A stretch of DNA of 64,000 bases from Actinobacillus delphinicola (lineage in GTDB: Bacteria; Pseudomonadota; Gammaproteobacteria; Enterobacterales; Pasteurellaceae). The notes beneath the pieces were generated by a model, which was not told the origin of the DNA, ran no database searches, and saw only the letters and a list, made by a program, of their open reading frames with translations. A program made the position numbers and the translations under genes. Shown piece after piece: positions 48,858 through 56,106 of this stretch (position 1 is the first letter of the stretch; each line of letters opens with the position of its first letter). The stretch is taken from the NCBI RefSeq assembly GCF_900638385.1, contig NZ_LR134510.1:1550001-1614000 (forward strand). The letters run 5' to 3'.

Positions 48858-48868
48858 TCCTCGCTTTT
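48847..48868 (+). terminator. Terminator overlapping the hemH stop codon
   Basis: GCGAGG (48847-48852) pairs with CCTCGC (48859-48864), then TTTT; the hemH TAG stop lies in the loop. Confidence 0.65.
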
Positions 48869-48920
48869 AAGATAACTTGCTGAATTTTATAGCAAACAGA
48901 TGTTAAGTATTATTTTTTTG

Positions 48921-48948
48921 TTGCAAGGCATAAATAACTTCGTATAAT
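48921..48948 (+). promoter_or_regulatory. Promoter of tRNA-Leu(CAA)
   Basis: TTGCAA (48921-48926), 16-base spacer, TATAAT (48943-48948), 24 bases before the tRNA. Confidence 0.8.
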
Positions 48949-48971
48949 AGCCCACATCAAACACCTCCTAT

Positions 48972-49057
48972 GCCTGGGTGGCGAAATTGGTAGACGCAGC
49001 GGATTCAAAATCCGCCGGTGAATAACCGTGTCGGTTCGAGTCCGACCCTAGGCACCA
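48972..49057 (+). tRNA. tRNA-Leu(CAA)
   Basis: 86 bases with CCA; acceptor GCCTGGG/CCTAGGC (one G-U), anticodon loop TTCAAAA reads CAA, long variable arm. It immediately precedes the aryl-polyene-type operon. No clear terminator hairpin follows. Confidence 0.96.
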
Positions 49058-49151
49058 TTCAAGTAAAAAATTCCCTTTAAAATCAATAGAATAGATAAAA
49101 CTTTGTATTAAGCGTAGTACTAAGTTGTACTTTCCTTTCATCGTGTAAGGC

Positions 49152-49180
49152 TTGCGTGTGTTTTGCGATTTACCTATAAT
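49152..49180 (+). promoter_or_regulatory. Promoter of the aryl-polyene-type operon
   Basis: TTGCGT (49152-49157), 17-base spacer, TATAAT (49175-49180). Transcription should begin near 49187, which excludes upstream start codons for the first gene and supports the ATG at 49221. Confidence 0.68.
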
Positions 49181-49220
49181 CGTGCGCCATTATCTTAAAA
49201 ATAATAAAAATGACGAATAT

Positions 49221-49967
49221 ATGGGTAAAAATAGTTTAACATTTTGTTTTTCAGTAAAAGATTATCAAATTGTCACCTCCAAAAATTTATCACAAAGTGA
49301 TTGGCAATTAGACGAAACGGCATTTTTGTCTATGGTTGATAAACGAGATAGTTTTATGCCTGCGTTAACTTTTCTTCCACCATTAAAACGTCGTCGCTTA
49401 AATCCTACAAGTCGTTTATTTTTTCAAGCCGCGTGGGATTTAGTTAGTGATAATCCCAATGTTCCAGTAGTGTATGCTTCATTAAACAGTGAAATTAATC
49501 GCAGTTTTGAACTTTGGGAAACGCTTTTGAAAAGTGGTGAAGTTTCGCCGACTTCATTTAGTTTATCAGTACATAATGCGATGATTGGACAATGGTCAGA
49601 AGCACGAAAAGTCACACAGGAGATGACGGCTATTTCAGCGCAAAAAGACAGTTTTGAATTAGCATTATTGGAAGCGTATTTATTACTTTCAGAGGGGCAT
49701 TCACAAGTTTTAGTCGCTGTTTGTGAATCATTTTTAGAAAACAGATTTCCTGTGGCGATTAAACGCTTACCGTTTGATTATGCATTATGCCTATTAATTG
49801 AAGCAGGAGATAAATTTAAATTAACACGGCACACTTCCCCAATTTTGCCAGCAGATCAAACCCAACTAGATAATGCAATATTGTGGGTAAATAAAATGGC
49901 AAAAGGTTGTATGGATTGGCGGAGTGAAGCAAGCAACGGAGGATGCTGGGAGTGGCAGCGAAATTAG
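49221..49967 (+). CDS. Beta-ketoacyl synthase chain-length factor (ApeC-like)
   Basis: 248 residues; start chosen at 49221 because the promoter lies within the longer frame. It matches the short ketosynthase-like chain-length-factor family of APE clusters: FSVKDYQIVT at the start, a FMPALTFLPPLKRRRLNPTS stretch near 40, and VVYASLNSEINRSFELWETL near 85, with FSLSVHNAMIGQWS near 110 in the place of the ketosynthase active-site region but no nucleophilic Cys. It should pair with one of the ketosynthases at the end of the operon. It overlaps the next gene by 25 bases. Confidence 0.78.
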   Translation: MGKNSLTFCFSVKDYQIVTSKNLSQSDWQLDETAFLSMVDKRDSFMPALTFLPPLKRRRLNPTSRLFFQAAWDLVSDNPNVPVVYASLNSEINRSFELWETLLKSGEVSPTSFSLSVHNAMIGQWSEARKVTQEMTAISAQKDSFELALLEAYLLLSEGHSQVLVAVCESFLENRFPVAIKRLPFDYALCLLIEAGDKFKLTRHTSPILPADQTQLDNAILWVNKMAKGCMDWRSEASNGGCWEWQRN

Positions 49968-50701
49968 ATTTTTTACGCCGTTTTTTAGGTACGACATTTG
50001 GATTTGTAATTTTTGGCGTAGTAGGTTTTTTATCAAAAATTGTTTTGTATAAATATGCAAAAAATTATCCACATCATAGTTTAGTAGAGCAACAAAAAGC
50101 ACGATTAATTGTCAATAAATGTTGGCGGTTTTTTGTAAAATATCTCACTTTCGCAGGCGTACTAGAGGTGGAATATATTGGATTTGAAAAATTGGGACGT
50201 GCAGGACAACTTGTTATTGCAAATCATCCTTCGCTGCTAGATGTAGTCCTAATTTTTAGTCAAAATGCGAAATTTAATGTGGTGGTAAAGCAGGATCTTT
50301 TAAATAATCCTTCAATGAGAACGCAGATATTATCTTGCGGATTTTTACCAAATACTCAGTCAGAAGAACTATTGCATGAATGTGATGATGTGTTAAAAAC
50401 ACAGCCTTTACTTTTGTTTGCCGAAGGAACGAGAACAGGGTGGGATGGTATTGTAAAACTTAACCGTGGCGCAGTTTCTATAGGGTTACGTAGTGCTAAG
50501 GTAATTACGCCTATAAAAATTGAAATGTCACCGTTGAATTTCAAGAAGAATCAACCATGGTATAAAATGCCAAGCACACGGATAAAATATAAATTAACCG
50601 TGGGTGATGACATTGATCCGCAAACTTGGTTAGCAGAAAAACCATTACCTATTGCATCACGTCGTTTAACGGCTTTTTTAGAACAGTATTTTAATTCTTA
50701 A
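49943..50701 (+). CDS. 1-acylglycerol-3-phosphate acyltransferase-like protein (PlsC family)
   Basis: 252 residues. An N-terminal membrane helix (FGFVIFGVVGFLSKIV) and the PlsC motifs: NHPSLLD near 91 (HX4D, with Pro at the second place) and FAEGTRTGWDG near 156. It is an acyltransferase acting on a lipid or ACP-bound acyl substrate; in APE clusters such enzymes probably move the polyene chain onto its lipid-like anchor. Overlap with the previous gene and the following ACP 12 bases away show it belongs to the operon. Confidence 0.85.
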   Translation: MLGVAAKLDFLRRFLGTTFGFVIFGVVGFLSKIVLYKYAKNYPHHSLVEQQKARLIVNKCWRFFVKYLTFAGVLEVEYIGFEKLGRAGQLVIANHPSLLDVVLIFSQNAKFNVVVKQDLLNNPSMRTQILSCGFLPNTQSEELLHECDDVLKTQPLLLFAEGTRTGWDGIVKLNRGAVSIGLRSAKVITPIKIEMSPLNFKKNQPWYKMPSTRIKYKLTVGDDIDPQTWLAEKPLPIASRRLTAFLEQYFNS

Positions 50702-50713
50702 TAAGGAAATAGT

Positions 50714-50968
50714 ATGGAGCTTGAAAATCAAATTAAACAATTGATTATTGATAGTTTGAATTTAGAGGATATGCAAATTGAGGAAATTGATACCGATGCC
50801 CCTCTTTTTGGCGATGAAGGTTTAGGGTTAGATAGCATTGATGCATTAGAACTCGGTTTAGCTGTTCAAAAAGCCTTTAATTTACAGTTGGAAAGTGAAC
50901 AACAAAATTTACGTCAACATTTTCAAAGTGTTGCAACATTAGCAAAATTTATTCGTGATAAGGAATAA
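50714..50968 (+). CDS. Acyl carrier protein 1 of the polyene operon (ApeE-like)
   Basis: 84 residues. The phosphopantetheine attachment Ser is in GLGLDSIDALEL (Asp-Ser-Ile) near residue 39. Typical acidic four-helix carrier. Start preceded by AAGGAAAT. Paired with a second carrier protein four bases downstream, as in APE clusters. Confidence 0.9.
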   Translation: MELENQIKQLIIDSLNLEDMQIEEIDTDAPLFGDEGLGLDSIDALELGLAVQKAFNLQLESEQQNLRQHFQSVATLAKFIRDKE

Positions 50969-50971
50969 TGC

Positions 50972-51235
50972 ATGACACCAAAACTCACACAAGATCAAAT
51001 TAAAGAACTTTTATTTAGTACACTTGAAACCTTATTTGAAATAGATCCAAAAGAAATTCAATTGGATACTGATCTGTATGATGATTTAGATATCGATAGT
51101 ATTGATGCTATTGATTTACTTGATCATATTAAACGTGAAACAGGATATAAACTTTCAGCAGATGATTTCCGTAATGTACGTAAAGTACAGGATGTCATTG
51201 CGGCAATTATGAAAATTCAAGATGCAGCACAATAA
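50972..51235 (+). CDS. Acyl carrier protein 2 of the polyene operon (ApeF-like)
   Basis: 87 residues; attachment Ser in DLDIDSIDAIDLLDH near residue 42. More Asp/Ile-rich than the first carrier, with Lys/Arg in the last helices. Overlaps the next gene by 14 bases, so translation is coupled. Confidence 0.9.
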   Translation: MTPKLTQDQIKELLFSTLETLFEIDPKEIQLDTDLYDDLDIDSIDAIDLLDHIKRETGYKLSADDFRNVRKVQDVIAAIMKIQDAAQ

Positions 51236-51584
51236 AAAATTCCCTTTATGGCAGAGCGAACATTTTCAACAAAATGAAGGTTTATTGGAAGGTGTCGTAC
51301 CTGAAGACTTAGTTTATTTGAAAGATCACTTTGCTGAGTTTCCTCTCGTGCCAGGCGTCGTAGAGTTACAGTGGGCGGTGGATTTTATCCCTCGCCTTAT
51401 TGGCTGTGAGTCCGTTGAGATTGAAAAAATTCAAAAATTAAAATATCAGAAGTTTTTACGCCCAAACGATCGTTTTATTTTAAAATTAAAATGGTTACCA
51501 GAAAAGCAACAGGTACTTTTTGAATTAAAAACGGTAGATGAAAATTGCGCTTCTGGTACGATTAAAGTCAACGTATTATGCTAA
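51222..51584 (+). CDS. ApeI-family hotdog dehydratase
   Basis: 120 residues; FabA/FabZ-like fold with DHFAEFPLVPGVVELQWAV near 33-51 (His and Pro-Gly-Val region) but no other catalytic half. Proposed to dehydrate beta-hydroxyacyl intermediates during polyene elongation; a second dehydratase (ApeP-like) is later in the operon. It overlaps both neighbours. Confidence 0.85.
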   Translation: MQHNKKFPLWQSEHFQQNEGLLEGVVPEDLVYLKDHFAEFPLVPGVVELQWAVDFIPRLIGCESVEIEKIQKLKYQKFLRPNDRFILKLKWLPEKQQVLFELKTVDENCASGTIKVNVLC

Positions 51585-52129
51585 ATGTGCTGATTAGCGT
51601 TACGCTTACGCTTTTTACGATTGCGTATCCCATCGCATGGTGGGTGGATAGCCAACAATCTATCTTACTGTATTTCCCGTATATTTTCGCTTTTTTATGG
51701 GGAATTAAGGGGCTAAGAAGCCCAGAGAAAAAGTTCAAAGTAGGATATATTGGCTTTGCGGTATTTTTACTTTGTATTGGATTTGCCAAAAATTTACATA
51801 CCATGTATTGGTACCCTGTCATCATTAATGGGTTTATGTTAATACTTTTTGGCACAACTCTTTGGACATCGCAATCCTTTATTGAGCGGTTAGCTCGTTT
51901 AAAAACACCTCATCTTCCTGAAGTTGCGGTTCGTTATACACGCTGCGTGACCCAGGTATGGTGTATTTTCTTTCTATTTAATATTCTTTTTTTAACGGTA
52001 TTAATTTGGATACATGCTTATAGGTGGTGGGCAATTTACAGTGGTGGAATTGCCTATCTAATAATGGGGATACTATTTGTTGGCGAATGGCTGATCCGCC
52101 AGCGAATGATAGATAACGATGAACGCTAA
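51578..52129 (+). CDS. COG4648-type integral membrane protein of the polyene operon
   Basis: 183 residues, about five or six membrane helices (for example ILLYFPYIFAFLWGI, WCIFFLFNILFLTVLIW). No catalytic motif. Proteins of this kind are regular members of APE clusters and are thought to help the membrane steps; function is unknown. It overlaps the dehydratase by 7 bases and the ligase by 11. Confidence 0.8.
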   Translation: MLNVLISVTLTLFTIAYPIAWWVDSQQSILLYFPYIFAFLWGIKGLRSPEKKFKVGYIGFAVFLLCIGFAKNLHTMYWYPVIINGFMLILFGTTLWTSQSFIERLARLKTPHLPEVAVRYTRCVTQVWCIFFLFNILFLTVLIWIHAYRWWAIYSGGIAYLIMGILFVGEWLIRQRMIDNDER

Positions 52130-53426
52130 AATGTCTTCTTCTCAATTAATTACGCAAGATCCTGCATGGACAAAGCAGGACTTTTTATATCGGATTGATC
52201 AAATTGCGATGGAACTTAAAAATCGCAATATCCAAAAATGCGGTTTTTATTTTAACGATGCTGCATTGCTCGCTTGTGCGTTACTTGCTTGTTTTCGTGC
52301 TAACGTAACTGTCTTACTGCCTCCTAATTTATTAGCTGAAAATAAACAATGGTTAGATGAAAATAGTGCGTATTTATTCACCGATAAAGATTTCACGACC
52401 TTTGGTATTTCTCATAAAATCGAGCATCCCTCTTTAGATTTCCCTTACCAAAGCCAAAGTGAAGTATGGCTAAAAACATCTGGCAGTAGTGGAAATGCAA
52501 AAATTATTACGAAAAATGTGGCGCAAATGTGGGCCGAAGGATTCGCTTTACAACAAAGTTTACCTCTGCGAGCTGAAGACAATTTAATGGTTTTAGGTAG
52601 TGTTTCACCACAACATTGTTACGGATTAAGCTTTCGCATAATGTATCCGCTGGTGATGGGTTGGCAAATTGGGCGTAGCCAGTTACCTTATCCAGAATTT
52701 TTATTAGCAGAAAGTGAAAAATATCAGCGTACATTATGGATTAGTAGCCCTGCATTATTAACGCATTGGCAGATTCCTGAGCATTCTCCCGCACTCACAA
52801 CGATCAAAGGGATCATTTCGGCTGCGGGTGTTCTTCCAGAAACGACGGCGACTTATCTGAGTTCACATCTTACTTGTCCGATTATTGAAATTTATGGCAG
52901 TACGGAAACGGGCGCGATTGCTATGCGGTTACCTAAACAACATTGGCAACCATTACCTTCCATAAAATTAGGGCTTAACCAAGATGCTTTATGGGTAGAA
53001 GGGGATTGGATGACGGGGCGCCAACAAACCGCGGATGCTGTTGAGTTTTATGAGGACGGCTTTGCATTAATGGGGCGTATTGATCGTATTGTTAAATTAG
53101 GCGATAAACGTGTTTCACTTGCGAAAATTGAAAATCATTTATTTGCCCATTCATTAGTGAGCGATTGTTATGTCGCTCAACATCCCGTTAAAGCGCGCCC
53201 TGCAGCATGGGTAGCATTGTCTGCGGAAGGACAAGCCTTATTACAACAGCAAGGTAAAAAAGCGGTGGTAGTGGTGTTACAAAATTATTTAAACCAGCGT
53301 GAGGAGAAATTTGCGATCCCACGATTTTGGCGATTCTGCGAAAAATTGCCACGTAATAGCCAATCGAAAATCCTTAAAAAGGATTTCGATGCCATTTTTA
53401 GCCAACAGGATGAAACAACGCAATGA
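52119..53426 (+). CDS. Acyl-activating AMP-dependent ligase (ApeH-like)
   Basis: 435 residues, shorter than usual acyl-CoA ligases. AMP-binding motif WLKTSGSSGNAKII near 110, EIYGSTETGAIAMR near 255, GRIDRIVKLGDKRVS near 330 and C-terminal NSQSKILKK. In APE systems this enzyme activates an aromatic starter such as 4-hydroxybenzoate and loads it onto the carrier protein; here the acid is unknown. The start overlaps the previous gene. Confidence 0.87.
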   Translation: MNAKMSSSQLITQDPAWTKQDFLYRIDQIAMELKNRNIQKCGFYFNDAALLACALLACFRANVTVLLPPNLLAENKQWLDENSAYLFTDKDFTTFGISHKIEHPSLDFPYQSQSEVWLKTSGSSGNAKIITKNVAQMWAEGFALQQSLPLRAEDNLMVLGSVSPQHCYGLSFRIMYPLVMGWQIGRSQLPYPEFLLAESEKYQRTLWISSPALLTHWQIPEHSPALTTIKGIISAAGVLPETTATYLSSHLTCPIIEIYGSTETGAIAMRLPKQHWQPLPSIKLGLNQDALWVEGDWMTGRQQTADAVEFYEDGFALMGRIDRIVKLGDKRVSLAKIENHLFAHSLVSDCYVAQHPVKARPAAWVALSAEGQALLQQQGKKAVVVVLQNYLNQREEKFAIPRFWRFCEKLPRNSQSKILKKDFDAIFSQQDETTQ

Positions 53427-54148
53427 TTGCACCAAAAACGATTGTCATTATTCCGCATTATAATCATTCAAAACTTATAGGGGGAGTCATCTCTGCACTC
53501 AAGCTCTATGATTTGCCGATATTAATTATGGATGACGGTTCTGCATTAGCAGAACGACAAAGACTTGCTCAGTTTGCCGATGAGAACGTTCATATTTTTT
53601 ATTTGTCTGAAAATCGTGGCAAAGGCGGAGCAGTTAAGGAAGCGTTTATTGAAGCTAAAAAATTGGGTTATACACACGCTATTCAAGTGGATGCGGATGG
53701 ACAACATCATTTGGAAGATTTGCCTAAATTTTTAGCTTGTTCGCAACAATATCCAGAAAGCTTCATTTGTGGTAAACCTATTTATGATGAAACGGCACCT
53801 AAAGCACGCTTATATGGTCGAAAAATTACTGATTTTTGGAATATGATTAATACCTTATCATTCGATATTAAAGACGGAATGTGTGGTTTTAGGCTTTATC
53901 CTTTGAAAAGTTGCGTAGATTTGATTCGTCACGAAAGCATAGGTGAGCGTATGGATTTTGATACGGAAATTTTAGTCAAAGCACATTGGTATCAAATTCC
54001 GATGCAATGGATTGAAACTCCAGTGAGGTACAATCCGAACGGTATCTCTCATTTTCGTGGCTTAGAGGATAATTGGCTTATTAGTAAAATGCATGCCCGC
54101 TTATTTTTACAGATGTGTTGGCGAAAATTACAAGGAAAGTCCGTATAA
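53423..54148 (+). CDS. Family 2 glycosyltransferase of the polyene operon
   Basis: 241 residues. GT-A fold: IIPHYNHSKLIGG at the N-terminus, the nucleotide/metal motif IQVDADGQHH near 95 (DxD) and MCGFRLYPL near 155. In APE clusters of other bacteria this domain is often fused to the acyltransferase that here is the separate next gene. It probably modifies the anchor or the aromatic head with sugar; the substrate is unknown. Start overlaps the ligase (ATGA). Confidence 0.88.
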   Translation: MIAPKTIVIIPHYNHSKLIGGVISALKLYDLPILIMDDGSALAERQRLAQFADENVHIFYLSENRGKGGAVKEAFIEAKKLGYTHAIQVDADGQHHLEDLPKFLACSQQYPESFICGKPIYDETAPKARLYGRKITDFWNMINTLSFDIKDGMCGFRLYPLKSCVDLIRHESIGERMDFDTEILVKAHWYQIPMQWIETPVRYNPNGISHFRGLEDNWLISKMHARLFLQMCWRKLQGKSV

Positions 54149-55071
54149 TGGCACAAAAACACTGGGCGAAAGAACAGGAGCGTGGGAGCCTATTTTTCTT
54201 AAAATTAACGGCTTTCTTAGTGCGCTATTTTCCATTATGGATTATGCGTGGGATCACTTTTTTCGTTGTGAGTTATTTTTATTTAACGGGTAAACAAGCA
54301 CGCCAAAGTATTTACCATTATCAGCAGAATCTAAAGAAAACTTTTCCTGATATCAAATTGGGTCGTTTTTCTGTATTTCGTCAATTTCTTGCCTTTGGCG
54401 AAAGCATTACCGATCGCTTTGCCGTTTGGCAAAATAAAATTAATGCACAAAATATAGTATTAGACGATCCAGAGAATTTGCAACAACAATTTGGTAAAAC
54501 TGAACGCGGGCAAATTTTAGCGATTGCTCATTTTGGGAACGTAGAAGTTTGCCGTGCATTGGCTGAAATGCAGGTCAAACAATTAAAATTAAATGTGTTA
54601 GTCCATCATAAGAATGCCGAAAAGTTTAACCAAGTTTTGAAAGAGATGGGGGCTGAAACCTTATCTTTAATTCCTGTAGATCAATTAGACATGAATATTA
54701 TGCTAAAACTTGCGAGTAAAATTGAACAAGGGGAATATATTGCGATCGCTGCTGATAGGGTGCCACTAAAAGGTGATAAAACCTGTTTGGTTGATTTTCT
54801 TGGAGAAAAAGCCAGTTTACCGCAAGGCGTTTGGCTTTTATCAAGTTTATTGAAAGCGCCAGTAAACAGTATTTTTTGTATTAAAGAACATGATCATTAT
54901 CGGATAAAATTTCAAAAAATTTGCGATCCGATTACTGGGCGAGGTCCGCAACGGGAACAAAATATTCAACTTGCCGCCCAGCACTACGCCAATTTATTAG
55001 CGAAGGAATGTTATGCTTATCCATTAAATTGGTTTAATTTTTATCCATTTTGGCAAAACAATCATGCGTAA
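54148..55071 (+). CDS. LpxL/HtrB-like lysophospholipid acyltransferase of the polyene operon
   Basis: 307 residues from the ATG at 54148, with AAGGAAAG ten bases upstream; the longer frame from 54115 is rejected. A membrane helix is at about 25-45 (GITFFVVSYFYLTG). Catalytic-type region AIAHFGNVEVCRAL near 128 (H-x4-E, as in LpxL) and AADRVPLKGDK near 205. Likely adds the acyl/polyene chain to the anchor. Ends by overlapping the thioesterase start by 8 bases. Confidence 0.85.
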   Translation: MAQKHWAKEQERGSLFFLKLTAFLVRYFPLWIMRGITFFVVSYFYLTGKQARQSIYHYQQNLKKTFPDIKLGRFSVFRQFLAFGESITDRFAVWQNKINAQNIVLDDPENLQQQFGKTERGQILAIAHFGNVEVCRALAEMQVKQLKLNVLVHHKNAEKFNQVLKEMGAETLSLIPVDQLDMNIMLKLASKIEQGEYIAIAADRVPLKGDKTCLVDFLGEKASLPQGVWLLSSLLKAPVNSIFCIKEHDHYRIKFQKICDPITGRGPQREQNIQLAAQHYANLLAKECYAYPLNWFNFYPFWQNNHA

Positions 55072-55513
55072 GAAAAAACATGTATTTTTAAGTCATATCA
55101 GTGAATATGAAATTCCATTTTTTGATGTGGATTCAATGAATGTGGTTTGGCACGGCTATTATGTGAAGTATTTAGAAATGGCACGTTGCGCATTTTTAGA
55201 AACCATTAATTACCATTATGAGATCATGCGAGAGCAAGGTTTCGTCTGGCCGATCGTGCAATTAAATTTAAAATATGTGCGTCCCGCCCGTTTTCGTCAG
55301 AAGATTGAAATTGAAGTACAAGTTATTGAATTTGAAACTTGTTTTAGACTGGATTACATTATTCGCGATAAGGTAACACAAGCGAAATTAACCGAGGGTA
55401 GCACAACCCAAGCCGCTGTGGAGATCGCAACTGAGAAAATGTTAATTCCGACTCCTCAGACATTCCAAATGGCGATCAGAACGGCAAAAGGATTTAAGGA
55501 AAGTCATGCGTAA
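55064..55513 (+). CDS. 4HBT-type thioesterase (ApeK-like)
   Basis: 149 residues, hotdog fold. FFDVDSMNVVWHGYYVKYLEMAR (about 20-42, given here as two pieces around DVDSMNVVWHG) carries the Asp of the 4-hydroxybenzoyl-CoA thioesterase class. It probably releases or edits stalled carrier-bound chains. It overlaps both neighbours. Confidence 0.87.
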   Translation: MRKKKHVFLSHISEYEIPFFDVDSMNVVWHGYYVKYLEMARCAFLETINYHYEIMREQGFVWPIVQLNLKYVRPARFRQKIEIEVQVIEFETCFRLDYIIRDKVTQAKLTEGSTTQAAVEIATEKMLIPTPQTFQMAIRTAKGFKESHA

Positions 55514-56105
55514 TAAGATTATTTTATTATTAACGTTGATGAGTGGTGTTCTCTTTTCGCAAAGTGTATTCGCCTTAACTCAGCAACAACTTATGCAACA
55601 ATTACAAAAAGCAGAAACGGTACAGGGCGATTTTACTCAAACCCGTTTTTTACAAGCGCTACCAGTTCCGATTAAAAGTACGGGGACTTTTGCGTTTGCT
55701 TTGCAAAAAGGTTTACTTTGGCAAATGCAAAAACCGTTTGCAACGACGTTACGCGTAACCCCAACGGGCATCGCGCAGTGGGCAAATAACCAATGGCAAG
55801 CGAGCCAAAATCCGACACAGAACCAACAAATTGCCTTGTTCCTAGGTTTATTATCGGGCAATATGTCAGCTTTAGAAAAAGAATTTAAAATCACACTTTC
55901 TGGTCAAGCTAATCATTGGCAATTAAGCCTTATCCCAGATACGCTTTTGCTTAAACAAATTTTTACGCAAATTACACTGAAAGGCGATAAAGCAGTGCGT
56001 CAAATTGTTTTGCAAGAAACGCAAGGCGATAAAACGCAAATTGACTTTACGCAACTCAAGGTTAACCAACCGTTGCCTCTAACGATCAAGAAGGCTTTTC
56101 AATAA
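55506..56105 (+). CDS. LolA-like periplasmic lipid/lipoprotein carrier
   Basis: 199 residues with a signal peptide ending near SVFALT. LolA-type fold: QLQKAETVQGDFTQTRF near 23, LLWQMQKPF near 70, and IDFTQLKVNQPL near the end. In APE clusters the LolA-like protein is thought to carry the lipid-linked product across the periplasm. It overlaps the thioesterase by 8 bases and precedes the exporter by 1. Confidence 0.85.
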   Translation: MRNKIILLLTLMSGVLFSQSVFALTQQQLMQQLQKAETVQGDFTQTRFLQALPVPIKSTGTFAFALQKGLLWQMQKPFATTLRVTPTGIAQWANNQWQASQNPTQNQQIALFLGLLSGNMSALEKEFKITLSGQANHWQLSLIPDTLLLKQIFTQITLKGDKAVRQIVLQETQGDKTQIDFTQLKVNQPLPLTIKKAFQ

Positions 56106-56106
56106 A

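Noticed and set aside
49152-49220. Longer start for the first gene of the polyene operon
   Set aside because: The TTG codon at 49152 is the -35 element of the likely promoter; the start of transcription would be downstream of it.
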